Notes: generated by a model not told the origin, from the letters alone. Shown: positions 11,697 through 25,236, counted from the first letter of the stretch. The stretch is 64,000 nt of DNA from Rotaria sordida (GCA_905250125.1 CAJNOL010000212.1:62001-126000), one strand, 5' to 3'. Numbers and translations are program-made.

Positions 11697-14600
11697 TAAA
11701 AGCCTGATAAAGAAAAAAAAAAGTATCTAGAAACTAAATGATAAAACATTATACTAATATTATATATTTCAAATGAATAAAGTTTTGCTTGATGCATCAT
11801 TCAAAATAGTTGATTTGAATAATTGAAAGTTGTTAGTATTCAATTAATTTTCACTTATTTTAATAGGATCATATGAAATTAATTACTAGCAAGTTACATA
11901 TATCGGATGACATTCAGTTTGTTTTCAATAATTTCGAATAAAAGAATTGTGTTCTAGAAGAAGTTGATTGATTGTTCACTAAGATTTGTATTTCATCTAT
12001 AGATTATTTCATACATTATCAATCTATCAAGTATATATTTGCCAAATTTTTTCTTGATGAATTAAATCTAGTATTCGACAACAAATATCACTCTGAATGT
12101 TCATAAACACATGTCTTTGTTGAATGATAGCATTTATACGTAGTGCTTACTGATAAAATTTAATATCTTTCTTAAATTTTCTTACTCTATGCCAGACAAT
12201 TTTAATCATATTCCATGTAGTAGATAAGTCAAGATGATCTTGCTCTATTGTATGCTTTCATCTATTCAAAAATTTTTGATGTAATGATAAGGCTTTTTTG
12301 ATCAGATCGGATCGCTCAGATTCCATACTCATATTGCTTAACATAATAATCAAAAGTTTATGTTACGTTTCAAGAAAACATTTCTCTAAAATCAATGCCT
12401 TCCTAAGACTTTTCATTGTACATTTTAAACTACTTCATATAAATAAAAAACAACATGCCTATATTATTATTGTTACTAACCGGATCCATGTGTTGTTTAG
12501 ATGTCTTTCTTGAAGAAATATTTCACTGCCATTTTATTATAAAATAAAGTTTTCTTGTCTAAATTGGAACGAACTCATTTATGGTCATTGATACTACTGA
12601 AAATATTGTTTATGTTCGAGTATATCCACTGATAGACAACTTCGAATGATTTCGAGAATCAAATTTTAGGTTAAGATTAAAGAGTCACATGTTCTTACCA
12701 GCTAAGTACTGATTTGAACATAGATAGATCATAATAAGTCATATTAAGATTTAAGTATGTCACTGACATTTTCTTTATCTTCTTTTATTTTCATTTTTCG
12801 TGCAATCTCAATTGACATTTGATAATATTTGATTGTATCATGTTATTTATTAAGTTTGTTTGACATTAGACCTGTATATGAATATATTTTAAGTGCAATC
12901 TTACGTGAGCGTTTGTCTGCAACGAAATTATCAAGTTTGTGCTCATCATAAATTTCATAAGTATATATTTTGTATCTTTTCTTCATCTGATAGATCTTCT
13001 AATGTTTTGATTGAGCATTCCGATGCACTATATCGAAGCACTCCTTAATGATTATTAGAGATGATTTCTATTCGATCTTTTATACGAAATAATGTTCACT
13101 AAATAACTCATCAATTCTACTGTTTTCAAGTAGTGTTAGATTCATCAAGTTTTGAATTAGTTTTCTTATCGATAAGAATTTCAGATTGAACCCATTCAAA
13201 GTTGACGACAAGAAAAAAGGTATTAAGTGAAAAGATAAAGGATATCAGGTTGTATTAATAAAAATCAGTGAAAAAACATCAAATAAAGGATATTAGTTTT
13301 CAAGAATAAAAAGAAAACTAATATGGCATTATTAATGCATTCAGATTCATCATGCCGTTAATATATGTTAGATGTTGTTACTACACTAAGTATTGTAGTG
13401 AGATGTGAAGTTGAAGCTTTTGTACCTCGAAAATTAGTGTGTTTCCATTGTTCGATATTTTAGAAATAGAGAAAAAAACAAGTTGTTCCATCATAGTTTC
13501 TTTTTTGGTCGACAACAGTCTGTATTGAGTAGTCAGAATAATACAATCACTCCTCAACGATCATCATAGAATTTTTCTTATCTAATATTGTCATATACTT
13601 TATGAGAATAAATGTATCTACAAAATTTCAACTTCATATTTTAGAATAAATTTTCCTTGAACTTTTGTTTTGTATTCATAAAAAGAAATCATATAATTAT
13701 TTTTCTTTTTTTTTTGTATATATAAGTAATATAGAAAAGAGTATAATTAAGTGATATTGATTGTGCAAATATAAAGAAAAACAAAAGAGAAAAATATATA
13801 TTTATTACTTTTCTTGAAGAATTACAAATATTTATATGGTAATTATCAATATTGATCAGACATGTTCCATCAATCTTCTTCAATTTTATAGAATCAAATC
13901 ACATTATGTTCGAGAAATGTTTTTTTTTTTTATATGAACTGAACTGATTAGGAATGAGACGGTTTTGTTTAACGCCCTCATGAAATATAAAAAAATAAAG
14001 AAAAAATATTACAATCAAACGCCATACCCTTAGATGTTTTAATAGCATAGGATAATTTACACAAACTTCTTAATTTATTATATATCCACACTCAATAAAT
14101 ATGTTTTCATATTTTTCCTTCTCGATGGGTTATCAATCAACTGATGATATGATTTGAATGGAAAGAACGCATTTATTTATCTAATCTTATTAGACAATCA
14201 ATTATAGTAAATTCTTTATAATGCATATTTGTAATGTATGATACCCTTTGTAAGAAAAACAGATATAACGCACATCGATCGAACAGTCATATGAAAAAAA
14301 AAAACAACAATCATCGTAGCGAAAATATCGATCATTTCCACTAAGAATCAATATTTAAGGCAAGAATCTCGTTATAGGTTCTTTCATGTATCGTGCTTTT
14401 TTTTTAATTCTAGAAAGTATCTCTTGAAATCTCTTGACACATGTATCCAGATATGATTTTTTTGGGATCGTGTTAACATACAAACATTCCTTGAAAAAGA
14501 CATATTCTCAAAGCAGCTATCTTTTTTTTTTGTATATATATATATTTTTTCTGTATTTCTTAATGTTCTTGGAAGAAAAGCCCTAGGAAATAATATTTGA

Positions 14601-15811
14601 AAATAAGCACTCGTAATCTATCACCATTAGTGACAACAAAAGTTGGTATTCATCTAATGTATAAATTCATTATGATTGAAAAACTAAATAAACAAACATC
14701 TTGTATGTTGATGATGATCCAGACAGATATCTATATTAATTATAATGATAATAATATACTAAAAGAAGTTTGACGACTTCCTATAACTGAGCAAAATCGA
14801 ACTGCAGTTGATATACTTTAATCGAAACGACTTGTCATTCGCCATTAGTATGTCTATATCATGACAACTGCTACTGAGATTGTGCGTCAGATTTATAGAA
14901 AGAAAAACAACTAGAACTATATTGGTTTCTAATTGATGTTGTGCAATAAGTTCTCTATGAATATTTCGAAGAAAAAAAAAATGTGTGGAATCTATGATAA
15001 TAAGATCCTCGATTGTTGAGTAGATGCTTCCACTATAACTTCGAATAATATTCATCCCTTGATATCATTTTTTACATTGCGAGATAATCGACACTATAAT
15101 GTATTTTGCTTTAAGTATCATATGCTCTTTGACGTATAATTTTCTCTTTATTATGCGCTGTCGATTATAAGCAACAGCTTCACTATCCCAAGTATATGTA
15201 ATTAAACTAAGGCATTTTTCGCTTGTAAAATATTGGATCTGTCAAACGATATTTGACATAATTCAATATTATGATAATGGACAGAAGAATGATTTTTGAT
15301 AAGTTATTTATATTATTCGACCAATAGAATATTCTTATTGCATAAGTAAGACGTTATTTGAAATTATGTAAGATGTAAGTTGAGAAAACAAAAACCGGAA
15401 CAGATAATATGAAGTAAGAATCTGATTAACACAATAAGAAAAAGAAAAATAATTATAGGATGGACAAAAATTACTTTATAAGAAAAAAACAAAAAAAACA
15501 GTTGTTAGCTGTTGAAATATATTAACAGAGTAACAGAAATAGACTCTGACTTATAATTGATATGTAAAAAATATTTCTATAGTATATTCATCAGTTAATA
15601 AACAGTTTATCTTTCCTAATCAAATTTAGCCAATTCCAGAGTCGATTAAATATAAATAGAAAAAAAAAAAAAAGAAAATCATTGTATGGTATTGCCTTAG
15701 TATCTGATATTTTTCTTTTTTCTTTTTTCTTTTCTATTTTATAATTTATTTTAAAGATTTGAACAACTGGTACGATTCTCATTGAACTATTTATCAAAAG
15801 AAATCAATTAC
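11697..15811. other. Gene-free region
   Basis: I see no credible exon on either strand. There is a 12-bp-arm hairpin near 13289-13325 (ATATTAGTTTTC and its inverse) and several poly-A/T tracts. Short frames such as 14759-15055 have no recognisable content. Confidence 0.5.
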
Positions 15812-17729
15812 ATGAATGCAACAAAATTATTCTCATTTTCTGTATTTCCATTACAAGAGGAAACAATTATGGATTATACATTTGATAAATTCATAAATTC
15901 AAATATAACTATAACTATACCATCAAATAAATCTAATTTTCATAATTTCATTATACGTAGTTTTAGTTTATATGCACTTGCGCTTGTTATTATTGGAACA
16001 TTTGGTAATATATTAACAATAATTATATTATGTCGTCGAAATTTAAGACGTTATGTTACAATGAGATATTTAATTGCTGTTAGTGTATGTGATATTATAA
16101 CATTATATGGTTGGAATTTAAATAATTTTTATAAATTTACAATTAGTACTGCGAATACTAATTTAGAAGAAATATCATTATTACATTGTCGAGTTGTATC
16201 ATATTTAACATTTGTTGGTTTACAATTATCAAGTTGGTATTTAACAGCTGTTAGTTTAGGTAAGTTTGGATTGCTAAATTGTATTATCCCAAAGGAAAAC
16301 TTCAAATTATCAGAAAACCTACACAAGATTGCCTTATAGAAATGTATAGTTCTGTTGAAGTAAACATGACATAAGTATAGCATATGAAAAGTACATTGCG
16401 CAGAATAACAAAGTTAATGTGATGGATATCATAAAATACATTTTAATGTCTAGATAATGAATATAATAACATAAAATAAATCACATTCACTAATTTTTAT
16501 TAGTATGTAGTAATCATTAAGTACATTTGGAATTGATTATAACCGTTTGTTTTTTATTGAAAAAATTCTTTTTTTTTGTAATACAAAAATTTCGATATTG
16601 AAAAACAACGAAACTTCAAAAGTTTGGTTTTTTAATATTATAGAACATATTTCTCAAGGCATCGATCCAAAATTCTTCATACTATCTATTTCTGATACGA
16701 GGCATAGATATATATTTAGCATTTCTTGTGGTCTATCATTGAATCTAAGGCATACACTAATTCATTTTTTTGCTTCTGGTAAATATCAAACATCTGATTT
16801 ATTGTTTAATATAAAAAGGTTATTTTAATTAAAAAAATATGGTCTATAATAAGTTATTTTTCTTATTCTTAGATCGCTGTTTCAGTCTTTATTTTCTAAC
16901 ATGGAAACACAGCTATGGTAAATTAACTCATACAAAATATTATATAGGTATATTAGCTATAGTTTGTTTACTTTTAAATTCTCATATATTATTTTTCAAC
17001 GGTTATCGTAATGGTCCACCAAATTATAAGATTCAATGTTATACAACACGAAGAAATCGTTATTATATATTTCCTCAATGGGAACGTGTTCATTTAGTTG
17101 TGTATAATTTATGTCCATTTATAATAATGCTATCATGTAATATCTATATAATATATGTAACAATTCGTTCAGCTCGTATTCGTACAATAAGAAAACCGAC
17201 TTCATTTGGAAAAAGTTTTCGTTCAAGTCCATCTCGTCATCGACAATTATCATTAATGTTAATAATTGTTACATTTGCATTTGTATTATTAACATTACCA
17301 TCATGTATTTATTTTGTTTTTTTTCGTCATCGAATGTCATCAGAAAAATATTCTCGTAGTCATCGTCATATGATACAAATATGTTTAAGTAGTATACAAT
17401 TTACATCACATGCAATACATTTTTTTCTATATTGTTTTTCGGCAACAAATTTTCGTAATGAACTACGTGATTTTATAACAGAAATATGTTTTGATCGATT
17501 AAATGGATTTAAATCTAATAAATCATCATCAACAACAGCACCATTAAAATTAACAATACTTGGTAGAAATAATCGAAATAAAAAGAAATTTGATACTGAA
17601 TTTATATCAGAATATCAACAAACAGGATATCAAAATGCATTAAAAGAATTACAAATAACATTAGCTAATGAAGAACTAAACGAAAATCTTACTTCTAATG
17701 ATCTTAGCACTTCAAATAATACTAATTAA
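15812..17729 (+). CDS. Rhodopsin-family (class A) GPCR, 434 aa, two exons
   Basis: Exons are 15812-16259 and 16873-17729; the junction completes codon D of the TM3 motif. An ATG at 15812 is used; 15869 is an alternative. TM1 has IIGTFGNILTIIIL (GN motif) and TM2 has IAVSVCDIITLYG (conserved Asp). TM3 starts after the disulfide Cys in LLHC and ends SLDRCFSLYF, a DRC version of the DRY motif. TM5 is around YNLCPFIIMLSCNIYIIYV, TM6 is RQLSLMLIIVTFAFVLLTLP and TM7 is SHAIHFFLYCFSATNFRNEL, in which the NPxxY Pro is missing. This pattern (FxNxRxExRDF after TM7) fits the FMRFamide/peptide-receptor-like GPCRs expanded in rotifers. The ligand is unknown. The N-terminus carries several NxT/S glycosylation sites. 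The 613-bp intron interrupts exactly at the end of TM3. Confidence 0.88.
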
Positions 17730-19574
17730 TGTGATATACAAAGAAAAATAAAAAACAAAAAAACAAATACAAAATTTTAAACATTTTGGTTTTATTTCTT
17801 AATGTAGAAAATATGTATGTGTCACATTTTGTGATAATAAACATTGATTAGTATTTATTTATAACGATCACATAATTGACCAGCTTTTTTTTTTCAAGTA
17901 ACAATCATTAAAAAAGAAATCAAATTCAGAAAGTAATCATTGTTAGTTCATTGCAACTTTTTGTTTTTGTATATCTGACAAGATATTCTATTTTCAACGT
18001 TCACTTCAATTCATATCTATAAGCATTCGTTTTGTTGATAGATCCTATCGAATCTTTATTGTCAACTATAATTTCATAAAAAACAAAACAATTATGGTTT
18101 TGCTCATGAAGAAGATTATTCTAAATAATTAAAAGTTTTTAATCCGATATTTTGCCCATTCGAAATCCAAAAACGTGACGCTGTATACCATTGTAAATAA
18201 CAGTTGTATTGTTCGACCTGGAGTAATTAGAATCATATGAGACTAGAAGACATACAATATGATATGACCTTATGTACGTCCCTTCTAAAGCTCTAAATAT
18301 ATAAATAAACTGTGCACTGAGTGTTATATTGACAGACAAAAAAAGAAGAATTCAATGAAGAAATGTCGACCAGATATTTCTTTTTGTGTATAGATTCCAA
18401 GGCCAATAGATTATCTTAAAAGCTTCAGCGTAAATGGATGTTTTCTTTTCCCAAGTTGATGAATGTACAAGAAACCTTGATTTTTGCCACATTTCTACGA
18501 AGAATGGATTGTTTTTTTTGGAAAATTCATCATGTTAAAAATAAAAGATTTATTTGTGCTGAAACTTTCAGAATAATTAATTTAAGAATTTTAGAATTTA
18601 TACACAAGAACAATTGCAAGTGAAAGTTTTTTCATTAGATTTTTTTTTCTGTAAATATATTATGCAAGCCACAATGTTGTAAAACGGTCATAGTTCAGGA
18701 AGGAATGCCTATGAGCTCGTATCGTTTTCCGATTGTTTTCTAATATCATCTGGTTCGACTTATGAATAAAATATAAGATCAAATGCTTTTAATGATGTAT
18801 GATGGTTTTCTCGCCAAGTTGTTTTTGTTAGAAGTCAGCAAGACATGACAAATGAAACTCTGATTATTCTTTCGAAGAACATCACAATTGAATGTTGAAC
18901 TTTCATTTATATGAAGAAACTTTATAACTATTGTTTAAGTTTTTTTTTTCAATATAAATTTAAATTTTTATTTTCTATTTTTTCAAAGAAAATGTATCGT
19001 TTTTACTAAAGACTTCATTTACTTATTCTTCTGGCTTTGGCCCGTAACTATTTTCTTTTAATATAACGCTCTCTCAGATCTTATATAGCGTCGTCTTTAT
19101 TATCTTCTACATAACTAATTATATTGAAGCCAACGTAGATTTTATTGATTAGCAAATCATTTTATTTCAAAGAAAGAAAATTGATAATAACAAGAAGAAG
19201 ATATATGCGAATTATATTCAAAACTGTATTTTTATGATTGTGTTTATATAAAAGATTTGCCAGTTTGAATTAATAGGTCAGGAAGGGAAATCAAGTTTGC
19301 TTCCAGAATACGTCATAAGTTTTTCGTAAAAGAAAATAATTTGAAATGAAAATCTACACTATTCGGTTTTGCTAGTGAACAGTAAACAAATCGTTAGTTA
19401 CATCAGTAAATTGACTCTAGTTCTTTCAAGGTCCTATGAAAACAGGATTTGCTATAGACTATTAGACGCACCTGAAAAAGTTCTACAACATGGTATATTT
19501 GGTTTTTCATTTCTGAGTAGGTCACCTTATCCGACAGGGTCCTTTAAATGCCGTGGCCAGAGCTTTTGGTATGC
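17730..19574. other. Gene-free region
   Basis: This is AT-rich sequence without an exon I can support. The frames at 18139-18339, 18438-18623 and 19369-19587 have no family features. Confidence 0.5.
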
Positions 19575-19788
19575 TCTAAGTATTTAGGGACACATTTCTT
19601 CATCATCGTTCACTTAATACTCTTGAGCTGCAATAATGAAGTAGATCATATATTGTAATGAGTGATATGTGGTCTGTGATGGGGAGGGAACAGGGATCTG
19701 TCAAGGTCTGTAATGTAGAGGGAGAGGCGGGGGTGGATGGAAATTTCTACCCTATGTACTTCAATGTTCCTTTTAGATCATGTTTCAC
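19575..19788 (+). repeat. Dispersed repeat family copy 2 (partial)
   Basis: The right two thirds of the repeat are present: GGGACACATTTCTTCATCAT, a CATATATTGTAATGAG block, a GTCTGTRATG box and the terminal CCTTTTAGATCATGTTTCAC. The left GTGAAACAT end is missing. The internal part (19670-19740) is unusually G-rich for this window. Confidence 0.65.
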
Positions 19789-21544
19789 AAAACTGGCAAC
19801 ATCCTTCAGATTTAGAACCCTAAAAGAGCCTTTCATGTTTTCTGAAGGAATGAACTGTATTGGAACTAAGGTTTCTCTTGGGCTCCTCGTGATAAATGCT
19901 ACTCTCTTAGTCAATAGAGTTTTTAAACTACTTCCGACTAAATGGTGACTGAATCGAAATCAAACCATATGTAAATGAACAAGAAAAACGAATTCACTAG
20001 AATTCGACATTCGTCACATCTTACTTCCACAGACCGTGTCTGTGTTAGAATTGACGCAGAAAATAATGACTTTTTACGCACATAAAAAGCAATTCTTTTT
20101 GAGAAAAAAAAGAAAAGAAAAGAAGTATTCAAGTTGGAAAGTTCCGCTCACTCCGAAAAAAAATTCTGTCAAGGTTAAATCAAAGCTGACTAGTTTCTTT
20201 CTTACAATTGACGACCTTACAATAAAAGTTCATTTTTAATATGATTGCTGCAGAAAATCCATTTGCTATGTTCTTTTATACAGAGAAGTAATACATTATT
20301 TCTACTACAAAATTATCTTCTTGTGATATTCTAATACTATGTTTTAAACACCCAGACATCTTACTCAACTTATCTGCATAAGCAAACTGATGTCAGCTGT
20401 TTGCAGACTAAGTACTATATGGAACAAGATTAATAAGGCATTCAAAACAAATACAATTATGTTGGAAAAATTCCAGCCAGAAAGAAAAAAGAGAAAACCC
20501 TTTTCTTTCATCACATAAGTGAAGTTTTACACAACTCGTCTAAAACATTGGATGATTGACTCTCGGCAGTAGATAAAATAATTCATTTTCAAATGTGTTT
20601 TGTTCGTACGTTATCTGTTTATGGGCGTACGGCTGGTTTTTTCTCTTTTCCTACACATACTGTTGACTCAAAAGAAAAAATATAATCTTCGACATGTTTT
20701 TTCCTTTTACTTCTTTACACCAAAGCCCAGATAAATGATAAAAATAGTGGGAGAAACAATGGTTGTTTCTCACCGAATAATAGCAGCGTATCAAACGGGA
20801 TGACAGACTGAGGTGACATACGATAGAAGCTAATGCAGTAACGCTGCGTTTTATAGCCCTTTTAGGCTGTATAAGACGTTGGTTCCGACGATCGGAATGA
20901 CTATCTTGGTCAATAGCAGACTCTTGAATTGAGTCCCTTTAATGAATCCAACAAGTCTATAGTGATCATTCTAAGGCAGTATAGAAATCAGAAATACTAA
21001 AATTGTCTTTTCTAAATTTTTACAATAAGTATTTAACTTATTAGATATAGGTTTCTCACATAGATGATCATCGATTTAATGTCACCATTACCATCTGATG
21101 TCGTCAAATAAAAATCAAGATCGAATGATAACATAGCATCAATAACAATAATTGTGCATTCTCCAACAGTTGTAATAAGAATGAGGCAGAACAACAATTA
21201 GAGACATCAAGTTTAATCATTACGAAAAAAATTAGACGTCTCAGGTAACAAATGAGCTGTTGAGCAACTTCAATTTAAAGGAGATGAAGCTTTTCGCATA
21301 GCTCTAGCTCTTCGAACTGAAATGAAGTTGTCATATTCTTAATTCTGATGGCCATTCCTCTTTCTCTGTCACCATGAATATAGAACACGAATTATGTCAT
21401 TATTTACGTTAGGTTTTCCTAATGAGAAACAGAAGCAATGTTTTATTTATTATCGTTAAAGGAAATTTCAAGCGTCTATAATTTTTTACAACGCTCCTAA
21501 TACATACAATATTCTCAAAAGACAAAAAAACTAAGAAGCAATTT
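19789..21544. other. Gene-free region
   Basis: Nothing convincing is seen. Base composition is somewhat less AT-rich near 20750-20950, but no frame, RNA fold or repeat stands out. Confidence 0.4.
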
Positions 21545-22045
21545 TTATCCACAAGATGGTTGTTTGTATTGCTTCGCTTGCTCTTTGAAATTGTCTGCTT
21601 GTTGAATACATTCTTGAGCTCGTTCTCGAAAATATTGTGCCATTTCATTCCATAAACGTTCTAACAAATCATCTGGATGATCGAACATTAACAATTGGCC
21701 AATATAATCAATCGCCCAATTTGTATGTAACGCAATGGACGCACAAAAAACAAATATCCGTTTGATATTGGTACATTGAAATACTTGTGATACTACATAT
21801 TCTGCTAGAGAACCAGAAGTAACAAGAAATATATTCTGCGTCATATGAGATTTTATGTATTCGATGCAATCATCTGCCTTATTAAAGATTTGTACCGACT
21901 GATATTGCATAAGTTGATCACGAAAGCTAGTGGTCGAATCAGAGTTTGTATCTAACCATATTAAATATGTCACCATTGTAAAAAGTACAGGCCAATAAAC
22001 AAGCATTGTAATATACGCTTCTTTATATAGTATTGATAAAATCAT
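21545..22045 (-). CDS. Truncated bdelloid-type protein module (N-terminal domain of TPR/ADP-ribosyltransferase-type proteins)
   Basis: The frame of 166 codons starts at an ATG at 22045; in-frame ATGs at codons 14 and 24 are also possible starts. It reads YLIWLDTNSDSTTSFRDQ, then a segment with CIEYIKSHMTQNIFLVTSGS, then IKRIFVFCASIALHTNW. This matches a pattern I know from many bdelloid proteins: 'vWLDaxVN...C..YI......vfLIvSGslg......v.sIYiFC'. There it stands ahead of ADP-ribosyltransferase or TPR domains. Here the protein stops soon after LLERLWNEMAQYFRERAQEC, so the usual C-terminal domains are absent. It is either a short paralogue or the remnant of a longer gene. The fold and biochemical role of the module are unknown to me. 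Confidence 0.6.
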   Translation of the reverse strand: MILSILYKEAYITMLVYWPVLFTMVTYLIWLDTNSDSTTSFRDQLMQYQSVQIFNKADDCIEYIKSHMTQNIFLVTSGSLAEYVVSQVFQCTNIKRIFVFCASIALHTNWAIDYIGQLLMFDHPDDLLERLWNEMAQYFRERAQECIQQADNFKEQAKQYKQPSCG

Positions 22046-22137
22046 GAAAATTCAAAAAACCGACTTTTTTACCAACTTTTACCAAGTATCACTTACGCAT
22101 ACTTCCGACACACACTCGTAAACAGATATTTTGATAG

Positions 22138-22227
22138 TTTTTTCCCCATATTTTCATGTTTCTTTCCCCATATTTTCATGTTTTTTTTCCCATATTTTCA
22201 TGTTTTTTTCCCCATATTTTCATGTTT
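22138..22227. repeat. Four tandem copies of a ~22-bp unit
   Basis: The unit TTTCCCCATATTTTCATGTT is repeated four times with variation only in the T-run length. It begins about 95 bp upstream of the start codon of the minus-strand gene 21545-22045, so it sits where that gene's promoter would be. Confidence 0.9.
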
Positions 22228-23239
22228 ATAAATCGGCAAAATAATTTTTCTAACGAAATTGAATACACTCTAAGCAAATGACTAATGTTGTTGATTACAA
22301 AAACTTTCCAACATACATTAATTCACAATAATAACAACAAAAACATTCTATTCTGAGTATAAAGAAATGCATTCCGATTGGTTCTGATTTTTATGGCAGT
22401 CGTATGTCGACAAATATTTATTCCTTTTTTTACAAACTAAACAGAATTCTTCTTGTGTATGTTTATTATCATTATTCTTTTTTAATTAATCTTCATAAAG
22501 ATCGAAGGAATATTCATTGTCTAAGATTAATGTTAAACTAATCATTATTTTCAGGACATACAATTCGAAGGAGGAGAAAAGAATTTTTCCCTTCGAAATT
22601 TTTACTTGCACTTAACCATTCTCTCAGAAAATTTTCGTCAACTATTGTTTAGCGAATTTCTTGACTTTTGATAGCGTAAATGTAAGAAAAATGTGCAAAA
22701 CTGACAGCTTTTTTCCTAATTTTTCAAAGAGAAAAATATCTTCTCGAAATGAGAAAGCTTTATTTGACGATTTCATGGAAAATCACTTGTATTTAATAAA
22801 GAAATTGCTTTTACTACAGTTTTCAAAGAGAATCGGCCTTTTCCTTTCAAAGAAAACTTTCTTTGGTTTTTAGATGTTTTCTTCCTGATTTCTTCTCCCT
22901 TCTGAATAATATCAAAACAACAGTTCTGATTATTTCGGTGATATAAACTGCAATAAATGCTTCTTTCCCAATCAGAACAATCTTCTAAACACATACATGG
23001 ATCATTCTGTATCGAAATGTACAAGTTTTAACAAATACATGTATTGAATGAGTATGGTTTAATATTAAAAATATCGTTGTTCATGAAATGAAATGTTTCA
23101 TGTATTATTTATTCTAATATCTGTATGGATTGTGTACATCATCTATTATTTTAATTCACATGATAAGATAATGAGAAGATTTCATCAAGTAGTTTTTTTT
23201 TTTACACATTTATTTTGCTAAAAGAAAAACAAATCTATT
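22228..23239. other. Gene-free region
   Basis: No gene is supported. Several TTTCAAAGARAA-like words recur at 22725-22865, but I cannot define a repeat unit. Confidence 0.4.
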
Positions 23240-23248
23240 CAAAAACTC

Positions 23249-24286
23249 GGTAGGTTATCATTTGCCACAAATTGTGGTTCCCTAAATCACTCCCTAAAAA
23301 ATTTCCACATTTGGGGATACTCAACCAATTAAGGTATATTTTGGTGACCAAGTAGGGAATTTTTTTTAGGGATTTTTTTATTTAGGGATTTTTTTTATAT
23401 AATGTATATGATACCCTACTTCTGTTACGACAGTATAACAACAAGAGTAAATGGTAGGTTATCATTTACCCCAAATTGGTCACCACAAATGCACTCCCAG
23501 AAAAATTCCCATTTGGGGATTTTTTTACCATCAAATATATCATACATCCTGTAGTTCGATACCATTCTTTTTCTTTTCCAAGACCACATTACCAAAAATA
23601 ACACTTTCGAAGTCATATCTATTGGAAGTGCTTAGTTTGGATTAGCTAAACATAATAAAAGCAGTTCTATGATGAACCCGGTGACCAGAATATATTTTGG
23701 ATTGCCAAAAAGAGGACTTCGTAGTAATCCACGATGGATTCTGGTCACCAGATTCACCTCAAAATTGTTCGTTGTAGCAACCCAAAATATATTCTGGTCA
23801 CCAGATTCACCTCAAAATTGTTCGTTGTAGCAGCCCAAAATATATTCTGGTCACCAGATTCATCATAGAACTGCTTTTATTATGTTTAGCTAATCCAAAC
23901 TAAGCACTTCCAATAGATATGACTTCGAAAGTGTTATTTTTGGTAATGTGGTCTTGGAAAAGAAAAAGAATGGTATCGAACTACAGGATGTATGATATAT
24001 TTGATGGTAAAAAAATCCCCAAATGGGAATTTTTCTGGGAATGCATTTGTGGTGACCAATTTGGGGTAAATGATAACCTACCATTTACTCTTGTTGTTAT
24101 AATGTCGTAACAGAAGTAGGGTACTATATACATTATATAAAAAAAATCCCTAAATAAAAAAATCCCTAAAAAAAATTCCCTACTTGGTCACCAAAATATA
24201 CCTTAATTGGTTGAGTATCCCCAAATGTGGAAATTCTTTAGGGAGTGATTTAGGGAACCACAATTTGTGGCAAATGATAAACAATA
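23249..24286. mobile_element. 1,038-bp foldback element with 452-bp arms and a 9-bp target duplication
   Basis: The left arm 23249-23700 and right arm 23835-24286 are near-perfect inverted copies around a 134-bp centre. Both sides are flanked by CAAAAACTC (23240-23248 and 24287-24295), a 9-bp direct repeat. Each arm holds two related sub-modules beginning GGTAGGTTATCATTT, at the outer end and again at 23451 (mirrored at 24084). The outermost six bases of the right end deviate. The centre carries a direct duplication of about 55 bp containing CTGGTCACCAG palindromes and TCACCTCAAAATTGTTCGTT. No transposase is encoded. A 9-bp duplication with long terminal inverted repeats is characteristic of Mutator-like (MULE) elements, so a non-autonomous MULE/foldback is my best class. 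The apparent twin open frames inside are mirror images produced by the arms. Confidence 0.88.
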
Positions 24287-24295
24287 CAAAAACTC

Positions 24296-25228
24296 CTATC
24301 ACTATGTGGAAAGATAAGAATTTCTGAAGTAGGTAACTTTGATAATCGTCGAGAATGTTTGCCAAATAATATAAATTTTTTATTGTGCAATTGCAATCTA
24401 TACAAAGTGCAACAAACAAGAAGGAAATATCCAAGAAAAGAAAATTCTATGAATGATGAATAATAAATGCATGATGAAAAAGGAAAAATCCAAACGACAA
24501 AAAAAAAGGAAAAAACCCGTTGTGTTTGAAGAGCAATAATGAGACAGAAAATGCGTCATAAGCATACGGTGTAATCATATGAAACAATCACTGAATAGAC
24601 TTAGAATACACTATGACATCTTCCTTCCTTACAACAATGAATGTTCACAATAATGAATGGTGGTAAAAATGTCTTTACAAAGAAGATTGAAAAGCATAAG
24701 TTAATAATGCGTCCTTTGGCTTGCAAAACTCTTATCAACAGTATTACCATGCTGGAGACCTACCGTTTTTATTGTCGTGTCAGTGTGAGTGGAAACGAAA
24801 CGTACGATTACCTAGCTGTTCATTTATGCTTGCTATTTTCTATATGTATAGCTTTGGTTATGAAACATACAGTTCTATGATAATTTATTGCCTAGAATAC
24901 AATGTTCTCAGTAGTAAGACTATCAATGTAGAGTTGTGGAGTCATTCGTGTTGATGATGTATCAAAAATAGTATAATCTTTTTCAAGTTAAACATTACTG
25001 AAGGTATAATATGAAAAGGAATCTTGTGTGTGTTGTCTTTGATCGCTAAACTAGCCTACCCTTCGACTGTTAACTTCGATTGCAAGGAGCTAGCGACGGA
25101 GCCGAAAAACTTTAACTAAAAAGTTCCACTCATGATTTTTCTCCGAAAAAAACTTGCGTGAATTTCACAAACAATAAAGTCTGTAACTGGAAAAACTGTG
25201 ACATAATCTTTGTTTCGTTTCCACAGGT
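24296..25228. other. Gene-free region
   Basis: No exon is supported. The frames at 24641-24954 lack any domain signature. Confidence 0.4.
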
Positions 25229-25236
25229 ATCGTACG

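Noticed and set aside
15782-15811. Ten-codon extension of the GPCR
   Set aside because: It begins with TTG; the ATG at 15812 is the first usable start.
23425-24110. Two pairs of identical open frames on opposite strands
   Set aside because: They are mirror images generated by the foldback arms; the translated sequence has no domain and both frames exist only because the arms are inverted copies.
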